Shown here piece after piece: positions 16,364 through 24,730 of a stretch of DNA of 64,000 nt. The first letter of the stretch is position 1. Every line of letters starts with the position of its first letter. The notes under the pieces are model-generated. The model searched no databases. It saw nothing but the letters and a program-made list of their open reading frames with translations, and was not told where the DNA came from. The translations under genes were made by a program, and so were the position numbers. Source of the stretch: Neglectibacter timonensis (GTDB lineage: Bacteria; Bacillota; Clostridia; Oscillospirales; Acutalibacteraceae); assembly GCF_900048895.1 (NCBI RefSeq), contig NZ_LT160640.1, positions 1,504,758 to 1,568,757 on the forward strand. The letters are read 5' to 3'.

Positions 16364-18852
16364 AAAACAACAATACTGCCGTGATTCACAGGCTGATTCG
16401 ACGCAATCTCAAGGCCAACCGAAAGAGAAATTTTTTTCTTGTGGCTGCAATCGCTCTCACCACCTTGCTGCTGGGTTCTATATTCAGCATAGGCTTCAGC
16501 ATCTTAGATTCGGTGAAAATGGAACAACTGCGGCTCAGCGGGACCACAGCACATGCCGCGGTCGGTCGCCCGACAGCCTCGCAGCTGGAGCAGCTCAAGC
16601 AGCTCCCCTATGTGAAGAGTGTGGGTACAGGCTACCAAGTAGCCGATATCAGAAACACGCCGGAAATGGGCGGCGCCTATCTCTTTCTGCATTTCTTCGA
16701 CAAAACGGATTGGGAACAGTTTCGCGCCCCGGCAAATACGGATATCATGGGAGATTACCCACAGGCGGAGGATGAGATCATGGCCTCCCGTGGGGCGCTG
16801 GATTTATTGGGCATACATGAGCCCGTTGTCGGAATGGAAATTCCTCTTTCCTATTGCCCCGGCGGCGAGGAAAATGATTTACAAAACAAAACTTTTCGCC
16901 TTTCCGGCTGGTTTACCAGCTATTCTCTCATGACTCAAACGGATAGTCTCTTGGTTTCCGAAGCTTTTGCGGAGAAGTTTGAAGCTTCCCGGGAAAAATA
17001 CCTTGCGGCGGATATTCTATTTGTAGAGGAAAAACAGGTTTCAGAATATTTTGAGAGGCTGAAGCTTGATCTCGATATCCCGGCGGATCAGGCCGCAGCG
17101 GTCTCCCAGTCAAACGAGAGAGGCGAGGAAGCGCAAGTTCCCATGCTGTTGGCGTTGGGCGCTGTCGCCGTCTTTTTTATCTTGACCGGCTACCTGTTGA
17201 TCTACAACGTTCTCTACATTTCAGTGTCCAGAGATGTACGCTTTTACGGACTCTTAAAAACATTGGGGACCACGCCAAAGCAGTTAAAGCGTCTCGTGGT
17301 TGGACAAATCCTGCGCCTGTGCATGATCGGCATCCCAATCGGCGCATCTGCCGCTTTTCTGTTTTCTGTCATTGCGATTCCGGCGGCAATTGGCGCATGG
17401 AAGTTCGTGTCTACCGGAGCGGTGCTGTCTTTTTCTCCCATTATCTATTTTGGCGCCGCGGCCTTCGCTCTGTGCACCTCACTTTTGGGCGCATTTCTTC
17501 CGGCAAAAAAGGCGGCGGAGGTTTCCCCCGTGGAAGCACAAAAATTCACAGGCATAAGCAGACCGCACTTGCATCGGCCCGCCCATGGAAAACCATATAA
17601 AATGGCTTTGCGCAACATCTTTAGAAACAGGAAGCGTGCCGCTGTGGTGCTGCTCAGCCTGTTTTTGGGGATTACCGCCTTCACTGCTGTTACAACCTTG
17701 GCCTACAGCATGGGAGTGGATCAATATATTGATTCGCTTTATCAAAATGACTTCGTGCTATACGATCAATCTCTATTCAGCGATCAGCCGGCCCAGCCTT
17801 TCGACGATTCTTTTATGGAGCAAATAGCCGCATTGCCCGGCCTGGAAAGCTGTCACACCCTGCTGCAGGAGTATATGCAGCTCGGCTATTCTCCAGAGGA
17901 ATTCGGCGAATACGCAGAGAGCCGCCTGGAAAAGCTGTATGAAGGCAAGGAAGCCTTCACCGAAGAGGATATCCGTAAGAGCTTTATCGGATTTTTGGTG
18001 GGAATCGATGGAATGGAATTGACAGAATTGCAAAGTGCTGCGGATCAAAAAATCGATATTTCCGCCTTTGACCGCGGTGAAATCGCCTTGATCGCAACAG
18101 ACAATCCCGCTTATTTTCCCCGGGTTTCTCAGCTTCATGTCACACCCATGGAGTTGAGCACAGACGGAGAAAATCCTTCCCACGGTACGGAAGTCCAGAT
18201 TCCTTTTGGCGGCTTTGCGCCCCAATCCTTGGAGTCGGACGGCAGCTTGGCCCCCACGATTGTTGTATCCAAATCTTTTTTGAGCAGTCTTTATCACTCT
18301 CCCGCCATACGGGAAATTCGGATCGATGTTGCGGACGGATATGAGAAGCAGGCGCTGGAAGCCTTAAAGCAAATTTCCGGCAACAATTCCGCAATCAGAA
18401 GAGTATCCAAAATAGAGGCGGTATCTGTGATGTCCGGTGCCCGGACGGTGATGCTCGTTTTGGGCGGCGGGGCGGCGCTGCTCCTTGCTTTTGTCGGAAT
18501 CCTGAATTTCATCAACGTCATGTCTATGGATATTACGGTGAGAAAAATGGAATTGGCTATTTTGGAAAGTATCGGCATGGAAAAAAGAAAGGTGCGCCGG
18601 ATGCTGCTCTTTGAGGGATTAGGCTATGCTGTTATGACACTGCTGTTAAGTGCTACCTTAGGCAATGGGGCTGTCTATGGCATTTTCACCCTGTTCAAAC
18701 TCCAGGTGGATTACGCCACGTTTACTTACCCGATTCTTCCGGTAGGCTTAGTGTTTTTGATGATATTTACCGTTTGCCTCATTGTTCCGGAAATCATCTA
18801 TCGTTCCATTGCAAAGGCAACGCTTATCGAACGGTTGCGGGAAAAGGAATAA
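16360..18852 (+). CDS. Large ABC permease with two FtsX domains
   Basis: 830 residues. A membrane segment near 25-45 is followed by an external domain (about 50-255), then a first FtsX core with three segments (about 260-385), a linker ending near 415, a further segment near 425-445, a second external domain (about 460-690) and a last FtsX core (about 700-820). Such duplicated permeases pair with MacB-type ATPases and can work as a single-chain transporter. The setting next to regulator, kinase and ATPase suggests peptide-antibiotic sensing, detoxification or lipoprotein release; the substrate is not known. Confidence 0.88.
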   Translation: MKNNNTAVIHRLIRRNLKANRKRNFFLVAAIALTTLLLGSIFSIGFSILDSVKMEQLRLSGTTAHAAVGRPTASQLEQLKQLPYVKSVGTGYQVADIRNTPEMGGAYLFLHFFDKTDWEQFRAPANTDIMGDYPQAEDEIMASRGALDLLGIHEPVVGMEIPLSYCPGGEENDLQNKTFRLSGWFTSYSLMTQTDSLLVSEAFAEKFEASREKYLAADILFVEEKQVSEYFERLKLDLDIPADQAAAVSQSNERGEEAQVPMLLALGAVAVFFILTGYLLIYNVLYISVSRDVRFYGLLKTLGTTPKQLKRLVVGQILRLCMIGIPIGASAAFLFSVIAIPAAIGAWKFVSTGAVLSFSPIIYFGAAAFALCTSLLGAFLPAKKAAEVSPVEAQKFTGISRPHLHRPAHGKPYKMALRNIFRNRKRAAVVLLSLFLGITAFTAVTTLAYSMGVDQYIDSLYQNDFVLYDQSLFSDQPAQPFDDSFMEQIAALPGLESCHTLLQEYMQLGYSPEEFGEYAESRLEKLYEGKEAFTEEDIRKSFIGFLVGIDGMELTELQSAADQKIDISAFDRGEIALIATDNPAYFPRVSQLHVTPMELSTDGENPSHGTEVQIPFGGFAPQSLESDGSLAPTIVVSKSFLSSLYHSPAIREIRIDVADGYEKQALEALKQISGNNSAIRRVSKIEAVSVMSGARTVMLVLGGGAALLLAFVGILNFINVMSMDITVRKMELAILESIGMEKRKVRRMLLFEGLGYAVMTLLLSATLGNGAVYGIFTLFKLQVDYATFTYPILPVGLVFLMIFTVCLIVPEIIYRSIAKATLIERLREKE

Positions 18853-19010
18853 CATCTGAGCCATTCTTCCTGAAAACTATTCCTATCGTGCCATATATTT
18901 TGATCGGCTATTTGGAACGACAAATCCATGGAAGTTAGTATTGATGCATCTTTTTACTATTTCTAGCCTTTCGACAGCTTGAATAAAAACATTTTTTCTA
19001 TCAATAAATC

Positions 19011-19051
19011 AAATCTGAACCTTGCCCCCAACGGGGACAAGGTTCAGATTT
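19011..19051 (+). terminator. Intrinsic terminator after the FtsX permease gene
   Basis: AAATCTGAACCTTG (19011-19024) pairs perfectly with CAAGGTTCAGATTT (19038-19051); CCCC and GGGG extend the stem inside. It is flanked by A and T runs, so it could act both ways. Confidence 0.75.
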
Positions 19052-19285
19052 GTGGTATTTGTGCGGGTGTTCATAACGATAAACTTATATTGCCCTAGGA
19101 GATGAACGGTATATTAAAATCAGCACTGTCAAATTCAACGATGCTGATTATGGTGCAGGTGGTACTATAGGATTTACACGAAAAAGTTAGTGAAATTAAT
19201 GGATGGTCAAGTTACGAGTGTTCTTATAGGACTTAGTTAGGGTTTGAGTGCGCCCTAAAATGCCTGTTATATCAAGAAAAACAAA

Positions 19286-19315
19286 AGGAATGTAATCAAA
19301 TAAGATTACATTCCT
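19286..19315 (-). terminator. Terminator of the tRNA-Leu gene
   Basis: On the minus strand AGGAATGTAATC and GATTACATTCCT make a 12-bp stem with a 6-nt loop, followed by TTTGTTTTTC. It begins 3 nt after the CCA end of the tRNA. Confidence 0.85.
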
Positions 19316-19317
19316 CG

Positions 19318-19404
19318 TGGTGCGGGTAACAGGACTTGAACCTGCATGAACTTGCATTCATATGGACCTGAACCATACGCGTCTGCCAATTCCGCCATAC
19401 CCGC
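19318..19404 (-). tRNA. tRNA-Leu, anticodon CAG
   Basis: 87 nt with an encoded CCA. The acceptor stem is GCGGGTA with TACCCGC. The D arm reads GCGGAATTGGCAGACGC. The anticodon stem TATGG/CCATA encloses TTCAGGT, which gives CAG (reads CTG codons). A long variable arm typical of Leu tRNAs follows, then the T arm with GGTTCAAGTCC. Confidence 0.95.
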
Positions 19405-19526
19405 ATATTGTGTTTTCTTTTGGACGTTTGCTAACGTTTGAACACGGAAAAGAAAACTAAAAAACCGGTGCAAGGCGCTCGAGTCTGCCTTGCGATGCAA
19501 CCAAGCTTTTCACTTGACGCTTGAAT

Positions 19527-19555
19527 ATTATAGCATCGGGTGCGAAACTTGTCAA
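19527..19555 (-). promoter_or_regulatory. Promoter of tRNA-Leu
   Basis: On the minus strand TTGACA (19550-19555), a 17-nt spacer and TATAAT (19527-19532): a consensus sigma-A promoter. The leader is about 115 nt long and contains a GCAAGGC/GCCTTGC hairpin near 19470-19495 with a T-run 5 nt further on, which may be an early terminator or a processing site. Confidence 0.85.
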
Positions 19556-19730
19556 CTTCTTTTCTGATAAATTTTCAAGTTTTTTCTATTCCCTTTCTCT
19601 TGAAAGGAAAACAGCCAAATGGTTCCGACGGTAATTCGGAAACCAAGCGGAGCAGAGTATATGGGAGTCCAAATTGCGGAGTCCCGCAGAGCAGGGTCCG
19701 CCGTTACAGCGGGCTCTCCCCGATTTTGTT

Positions 19731-20002
19731 TCAGGATAGAGGTTGTATTGCTCTTCCATACTGGCCCGCGAAATCTAAAAACCTGCCGCCCTGTATCAGC
19801 AGTTCCCCGCTTTCGCCGGTCCGGAACTCTTCCTGGCAGCGTTCCTCTACGGCGTCCCAACATTCCTCTCCCCCTTCCCAGGGGAGCAGCGCCCTGTATT
19901 CCAGAGAGGTATCGACGCCAAACAGACCTATACAAACCAGCCCCCTCAGGCAGATTTTCTAATTTTCTTTACACCTTCTACCAGCACTTGTAAAGAGGCC
20001 AT
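19731..20002 (-). pseudogene. Possible broken small gene of unknown function
   Basis: An ATG at 20002 with AGGACAGG upstream starts MASLQVLVEGVKKIRKSA and stops. A second frame continues with natural-looking protein text (VDTSLEYRALLPWEGGEECWDAVEERCQEEF... LLIQGGRFLDFAGQYGRAIQPLS) to the stop at 19731 but has no start of its own. One frameshift near 19945 would join them. I do not recognise the family; it could also be chance. Confidence 0.3.
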
Positions 20003-20032
20003 GCTACCTGTCCTGGAACTTCGAAGAAACCC

Positions 20033-20060
20033 TCGACTTTTTCTGCCGTGCTGGTATAAT
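20033..20060 (+). promoter_or_regulatory. Promoter of the HD hydrolase gene
   Basis: TCGACT (20033-20038), a 16-nt spacer and TATAAT (20055-20060), the latter with an upstream TG as in extended -10 promoters. Confidence 0.6.
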
Positions 20061-20136
20061 AGATGCAAACGAGCCGGAAAAACGAAACATTTTACCCGGA
20101 CGCCATCTGCTATCATAACAATTGGAGGAACGCCGC

Positions 20137-20691
20137 ATGAGTTATATTCCTACGCCGGAACAGGCTTTAGAGCTTACGAAAACATACAACAAGGAAGATT
20201 TCCACATCCACCATGCAGAGACGGTAGGAAAAGTTCTGGGGGTTCTTTCCAGAGAGTACGATCCCGGTAACGAGGCCTATTGGATTGCCGTGGGCATCCT
20301 GCACGACATCGACTTTGAACTGTGGCCTGAACAGCACTGCTCAAAAGCGCAGGAACTTCTGCGGGAGCTGGACATCGATGAAAGCGTGATCCATGCAGTC
20401 GTCAGCCACGGCTACGGCCTATGCTCCGAGGTGGAGCCGGAACGCCTGATGGAAAAATACCTTTTCGCCGTGGACGAGCTTACCGGGCTGATCGGCGCCG
20501 CTGCCCTGATGCGCCCCACCGGCTTTGAGGGTATGGAGGCAAAGTCCGTCATGAAAAAATTCAAAGACAAAAAGTTCGCAGCCGGCTGTTCCCGCGAGGT
20601 GATTGCGCAGGGCGCTGAGATGTTGGGCCTCACGGTCCCTGAGCTGGCTGCAAAAACGCTGGCAGCCATGACAGCCGCCGAACAGCAGTAA
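20137..20691 (+). CDS. HD-domain hydrolase
   Basis: 184 residues from the ATG at 20137 (TTGGAGGAA 7 nt upstream). The HD signature is HHAETVGKVLGVLSREY... VGILHDIDFELWPEQH followed by HAVVSHGYG, giving the metal-binding H...HD...H set. Such single-domain proteins are usually phosphohydrolases of small nucleotides or phosphoesters. It has its own promoter and a 210-nt gap to the next gene, so a shared job with the radical SAM protein is uncertain. Substrate unknown. Confidence 0.8.
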   Translation: MSYIPTPEQALELTKTYNKEDFHIHHAETVGKVLGVLSREYDPGNEAYWIAVGILHDIDFELWPEQHCSKAQELLRELDIDESVIHAVVSHGYGLCSEVEPERLMEKYLFAVDELTGLIGAAALMRPTGFEGMEAKSVMKKFKDKKFAAGCSREVIAQGAEMLGLTVPELAAKTLAAMTAAEQQ

Positions 20692-20901
20692 CCTTTCCCC
20701 CTGCGCGGCCGGAAAGGACGCCGTACCGACGGGCATAAATGCTCCCGAAAGGATGTTGTACAAAGCCATGAGAAAAACCATGCGAAGTAACTGCTCGGTA
20801 CAGCCTGTTTCTGGCGGCGCCCTGTACTGAGAGAACCCTCCCCGCTGCCGGATCGCTGTACCGACGTCCGAATCTACGCAACATGGAAAAGAGGTATTGC
20901 G

Positions 20902-21846
20902 ATGAACAAAAACAGTTTTCTGAATCTGAACCGGATTGAATTTATTGTGACCTATCGCTGCAGCGGCAAATGCAGGCACTGCTCCGTCGCGCCAAAGCTG
21001 AACCGGGGCGGGCAGAGCCATCTTTCCGCAGATAAAACCGTACAGGCCGTTGAAACGCTTTCCCGGATTTTTCCCATCTCCTCGGTGATGACCTTCGGCG
21101 GGGAACCTCTGCTGTATCCCGACGTGGTGTGCGCAGTCCACAGAAAAGCGGCAGAACGCGGCATTCCCACGCGCCAACTCATCACAAACGGGTATTTCTC
21201 CAAAGATTCCAAAACAGTCCGGCGCACCGCCGAAAGCTTGGCGGAAGCAGGCCTGACCCAGCTGCTCCTCTCCGTGGACGCGTTCCACCAAGAGACCATT
21301 CCGCTGGACGCTGTTCACCATTTTGCTCGCTGCGCCATAGCCGCCGGAATCCCCTCAAAGCTTCATCCCGCCTGGGTGGTCAGCCAATCTCATAGGAATC
21401 CCTACAATGAAAAGACACGGGAAATCCTCTCTGCCTTTGGGGATCTGAATCTCCCGGTCTCCTCCGGGAACAACATTGTGCTGGAAGGAAACGCCAGGGA
21501 GTATCTGGAGGCGTACTACGAGAGGCAGCCCCTGGACCTTTCCGTGAAATGCGGCTCCATGCCGTACACCGCCCCGCTGACGGACGTGTCCTCCCTTTCT
21601 ATCGCTCCAAACGGGGACGTCCTGGTCTGCGGCTTTGTCATCGGCAATCTCTATACCGGCGATATTGCTGAAATTGTCTCCCGCTACGATCCCCGGGCCA
21701 GCGAAGGGATGCGCGCCGTTTTGGAGGGCGGTGTGGCCGCCCTCCTCAGCTATGCGAAATGCAGAGGGATCGCGCTTGACCCCTCTTCCTACTGGTCGGT
21801 CTGTGAAATCTGCCATACGCTTGCGGAGCAGCTGGCCGGTGGCTGA
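20902..21846 (+). CDS. Radical SAM protein
   Basis: 314 residues. The 4Fe-4S motif CSGKCRHC lies at about 21-28 in TYRCSGKCRHCSV, and a glycine-rich SAM-binding stretch reads MTFGGEPLLYPD. Conserved strands follow (TNGYF, LLLSVDAFH). The C-terminal part has scattered cysteines (KCGSMP, VLVCGF, KCRG, CEICH) like a short SPASM or twitch extension that binds another Fe-S cluster. AAAGAGG precedes the ATG. No precursor peptide gene was seen beside it, so its substrate is unknown. Confidence 0.85.
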   Translation: MNKNSFLNLNRIEFIVTYRCSGKCRHCSVAPKLNRGGQSHLSADKTVQAVETLSRIFPISSVMTFGGEPLLYPDVVCAVHRKAAERGIPTRQLITNGYFSKDSKTVRRTAESLAEAGLTQLLLSVDAFHQETIPLDAVHHFARCAIAAGIPSKLHPAWVVSQSHRNPYNEKTREILSAFGDLNLPVSSGNNIVLEGNAREYLEAYYERQPLDLSVKCGSMPYTAPLTDVSSLSIAPNGDVLVCGFVIGNLYTGDIAEIVSRYDPRASEGMRAVLEGGVAALLSYAKCRGIALDPSSYWSVCEICHTLAEQLAGG

Positions 21847-21875
21847 ACGTTCCATTTCGTGCTGAATAACCCCAG

Positions 21876-21940
21876 AAGGCCGAACCTTATTCAAAAGGTT
21901 CGGCCTTTCCATTGATCCGCCCTGCGCTGGGCGGATTTTC
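21876..21940 (+). terminator. Tandem terminators after the radical SAM gene
   Basis: First hairpin: AAGGCCGAACCTT (21876-21888) with AAGGTTCGGCCTT (21895-21907). Second: ATCCGCCC (21915-21922) with GGGCGGAT (21929-21936) followed by TTTTC. They separate this gene from the phn operon. Confidence 0.85.
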
Positions 21941-21980
21941 TGTTTTCGGGGAAGAAGACGGGGCGAAAAGCCGAAAAAGC

Positions 21981-22035
21981 TTTAACTGCCTTTTAACCGA
22001 ATCCCCCTGGCAGTTTTACACGCGGACTTTATGAT
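21981..22035 (+). promoter_or_regulatory. Candidate PhoP box and promoter of the phn operon
   Basis: TTTAAC occurs at 21981-21986 and 21992-21997, an 11-bp period as in Bacillus PhoP boxes (TT.A.A repeats). A TATGAT -10 candidate lies at 22030-22035 without a good -35, which fits activation from the repeat. Both points are by eye. Confidence 0.45.
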
Positions 22036-22123
22036 GAAATCGGTTCGCGGGACAAAGCCGCAGAGGACAACAGCCACGGCTTCCCGCCGCCCCCTACCAG
22101 AAATTGCAAGGAGGCAGACAAAA

Positions 22124-23122
22124 ATGAAAGCAAAAAAAATCGCGGCATTAACGCTCACAGCACTCATGGCGGCAGCTTCTATGACGGGCTGCTCCGAATC
22201 AGGCACAAGCTCCGGCCCTTCCACCGGAAGCAACGCTGGGAACTCCTCCCAGAGCAGCGCTTCCACTGCGGCGGCATCGGCGGATGATTACGGATTGAAA
22301 GAATTCGTCATGGTCATGATCCCCGGCGAGGATACAGAAAAATCCGTACAGCTGCGGGATAACATGGCGGAAGACATGAGCAAGGCCCTGGGAATCCCAG
22401 TGACCACCTACCGTGCTACCGACTACAGCGCCGCAGTTGAGGCAATGCGCACCGGAAACGCACAGCTGGCTGAATTCGGTCCTTTTTCCTACGTGACAGC
22501 CAGAGAACGCGCCGGCGCTGAGGCGTTGGCAGTACGGGGCACCAAGGATGGAGTGAGCGGCTACCAGTCCTATATCGTGGTAAAATCCGACAGCGGCCTC
22601 CATACTTTGGAGGACCTTCAGGGCAAAACCTTCTCCTTTGTGGACCCGGAATCCACCTCCGGCAACGTGGTGCCGTGCAACGAACTTCTGAACGCATTTC
22701 CGGATTTGGGACTGACCTTTGACGACCTGCACACAGACGGAAAGTTTTTCAAGTCCGCCATGTTTGCCGGCACGCATCCCGGCTCCATGCAGGCCGTCAT
22801 TCAGGGCAATGTAGATGCCGGCGCGGTGGCGTCTTCCACCTACGAAAACCAGATTCAGGCCGGTAACGCCAAAGAAGACGATCTGAAAATCCTCCATGAA
22901 TCTCCCACCATTCCCAGCGACCCCATCGCCATCCAGAAAGACCTGCCCCAGGCACTCAAGGATAAGGTAAAGGAATTTCTTCTCTCTTATGATGATGCCG
23001 ATTATTTCAGCGATGCAGAAAGAATTGAAGAGGGAAAAGAGATCCAGCGCTTTATCGAGGCCAATGACAGCGATTACGATTACCTGCAGGAACTGAAAGA
23101 AAAATTCAACCTCTCCGACTGA
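22124..23122 (+). CDS. phnD: Phosphonate ABC transporter substrate-binding lipoprotein
   Basis: 332 residues from the ATG at 22124 (AAGGAGG 8 nt upstream). The signal ends in a lipobox (ASMTGC, Cys25) followed by a Ser/Gly-rich linker. The PhnD fold is recognisable from VMIPGEDTEKSVQLRDNMAEDMSKALG, GNAQLAEFGPFSY, the serine-rich anion site in FVDPESTSGNVVPCNEL, and GNVDAGAVASSTYE. It binds phosphonates outside the membrane and hands them to PhnE. First gene of the operon; phnC follows after 23 nt. Confidence 0.93.
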   Translation: MKAKKIAALTLTALMAAASMTGCSESGTSSGPSTGSNAGNSSQSSASTAAASADDYGLKEFVMVMIPGEDTEKSVQLRDNMAEDMSKALGIPVTTYRATDYSAAVEAMRTGNAQLAEFGPFSYVTARERAGAEALAVRGTKDGVSGYQSYIVVKSDSGLHTLEDLQGKTFSFVDPESTSGNVVPCNELLNAFPDLGLTFDDLHTDGKFFKSAMFAGTHPGSMQAVIQGNVDAGAVASSTYENQIQAGNAKEDDLKILHESPTIPSDPIAIQKDLPQALKDKVKEFLLSYDDADYFSDAERIEEGKEIQRFIEANDSDYDYLQELKEKFNLSD

Positions 23123-23145
23123 TTGCCGCGGGGAAAGGAATCAAT

Positions 23146-23940
23146 ATGGAAAAAGTACTGGAACTCTCACACTTAAAAAAATACTACGGCCAGACACATG
23201 CTGTGGAGGACGTCAGCTTCCACGTAAACGCCGGCGAAGTCGTGGTGATCATCGGCCCCTCAGGGGCTGGAAAATCCACTGTTCTGCGGTGCATCAACCG
23301 CATGATTGATCCCACGGACGGAAACATCCTTTTCGAGGGTCAGGATATGGCAAGGGTAAAAAAAGAAAAGGAGCTAAAAGCAATCCGGCGGCGTATCGGC
23401 ATGATTTTTCAATCCTTTAACCTGGTCTACCGGCTTTCCGTTTTCCAAAATGTCCTGCATGGCAGGCTCGGTTATATGTCCACCTTCCATGCCGTAGCCG
23501 GACGGTATACGGAAGAGGATAAGCGCAAAGCGCTGGATATCCTGAAAATGATCGGACTGGAGGAGATGATTTATAAAAAAGCAGGCGAACTCTCCGGCGG
23601 GCAGAAGCAGCGGGTGGGAATCGCCAGGGCTCTGATGCAGGACCCCGCCCTTCTTCTGTGCGACGAACCCATCGCTTCCCTGGACCCCAGCTCTTCCAAA
23701 GTCATCATGGACCAGATCAAGCAGATGGCCAAAACAAGGAATATCGCCTGCATTGTAAACCTGCACCAGGTGGATGTGGCGCTGGCCTATGCGGACCGCA
23801 TCGTGGGAATTCACCGGGGAACCATTGTCTTTGACGACGTGCCTTCCAAGCTCACCGGCGCTATGATCGAGACCATTTACGATGCGCCTCTGGAACAGCT
23901 GACTGTGGGCATCGAGGAGGGAATAGCAGCCAATGCGTAA
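23146..23940 (+). CDS. phnC: Phosphonate ABC transporter ATP-binding protein
   Basis: 264 residues. Walker A GPSGAGKST, Q-loop FQSFNLVYRLS, signature LSGGQKQRVGIARAL, Walker B LLLCDEPIASLDP, H-loop NLHQVD. These, together with the PhnC-type insertion before the signature (MSTFHAVAGRYTEEDKRKA), identify it. It powers import through the two PhnE permeases. It overlaps the first phnE by 8 nt. Confidence 0.95.
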   Translation: MEKVLELSHLKKYYGQTHAVEDVSFHVNAGEVVVIIGPSGAGKSTVLRCINRMIDPTDGNILFEGQDMARVKKEKELKAIRRRIGMIFQSFNLVYRLSVFQNVLHGRLGYMSTFHAVAGRYTEEDKRKALDILKMIGLEEMIYKKAGELSGGQKQRVGIARALMQDPALLLCDEPIASLDPSSSKVIMDQIKQMAKTRNIACIVNLHQVDVALAYADRIVGIHRGTIVFDDVPSKLTGAMIETIYDAPLEQLTVGIEEGIAANA

Positions 23941-24730
23941 TCCAGAAAAAATTCTTTTAACCCCAAAACGGGAAAAGCGTGCCGCAACCGCATCCTTTCT
24001 TATCGTTGCGGCACTGTTCCTCCTGGCCACCGCGCAGACGCAGTTTCAGCCCTTTGAATTCCTCATGAGCATGGAGAATTTCTGGCTGTTTATCTTTGAA
24101 GACCTGCTGCCGCCGAAGATTGCCGATTTCGGCGCCATCGCCGAAGGCATCTTGCAGACGGTCTGCATGGCAATTGCCGCCAGCATGATTTCCGCTGTGA
24201 TATCGCTGGCGTTCGCCTTCCTTGGCTCCAACACCACGGCGCCCTGGAAACCGTTGAAAAAAATCATCCGCTTTTTCGCGTCGCTCCAGCGGAACATCCC
24301 CAGCATGATCTGGACATTTCTTCTGATTATGGCCTTCGGCATCGGCACCGTCGTGGGCGCTCTGGCCCTGCTCATCACCACCTGTGGATTCCTGATCCGT
24401 TCCTTCATTGAGACCATCGACGAGGTGGGCGGCGAAAGCCTGGAAGCGCTGCAGGCAGTGGGCGCCGGACGCCTCACCACCATCACGCAGGTGATTATCC
24501 CCGCATCCCTACCGGGGTTCCTTTCCTGGCTGCTCTATTCGTTGGAGGTAAATATCCGTTCCTCCACCCTGGTAGGCGCCGTGGGAGGCGGCGGCATCGG
24601 TCTGGTGATGATGGGTTATATCAAACAGTTCCGCTACCACTCTGCCATGGGTGTGATTCTGCTCATTGCAGGAATCGTCATCTTGGTGGATATGCTGACC
24701 AATTTCCTGAGAAAGAAGGTGCTGGCATGA
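23933..24730 (+). CDS. phnE: Phosphonate ABC transporter permease, first copy
   Basis: 265 residues with about six membrane segments. The ABC permease EAA-type loop reads GGESLEALQAVGAGRLTTITQVIIP, and further PhnE-like text is RNIPSMIWTFLLI and VGAVGGGGIGLVMMGYI. It overlaps both neighbours, including ATGA with the second permease. The two PhnE copies probably form a heterodimeric channel. Confidence 0.92.
   Translation: MRNPEKILLTPKREKRAATASFLIVAALFLLATAQTQFQPFEFLMSMENFWLFIFEDLLPPKIADFGAIAEGILQTVCMAIAASMISAVISLAFAFLGSNTTAPWKPLKKIIRFFASLQRNIPSMIWTFLLIMAFGIGTVVGALALLITTCGFLIRSFIETIDEVGGESLEALQAVGAGRLTTITQVIIPASLPGFLSWLLYSLEVNIRSSTLVGAVGGGGIGLVMMGYIKQFRYHSAMGVILLIAGIVILVDMLTNFLRKKVLA

Larger units (their letters stand above)
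18853..19317. other. Intergenic stretch with gene debris
   Basis: Holds the terminator at 19011-19051. A frame near 19102-19189 (ERYIKISTVKFNDADYGAGGTIGFTRKS then stop) reads like the tail of a protein but has no start and no recognised family. Nothing else is supported. Confidence 0.35.
19556..20136. other. Gap between tRNA promoter and HD gene
   Basis: Contains the possible broken gene at 19731-20002 on the minus strand and the HD-gene promoter at 20033-20060. The rest shows no feature. Confidence 0.35.

Noticed and set aside
20692-20901. Riboswitch before the radical SAM gene
   Set aside because: The stretch is GC-rich with some pairing, but I could not match a known aptamer pattern or a terminator before the gene.
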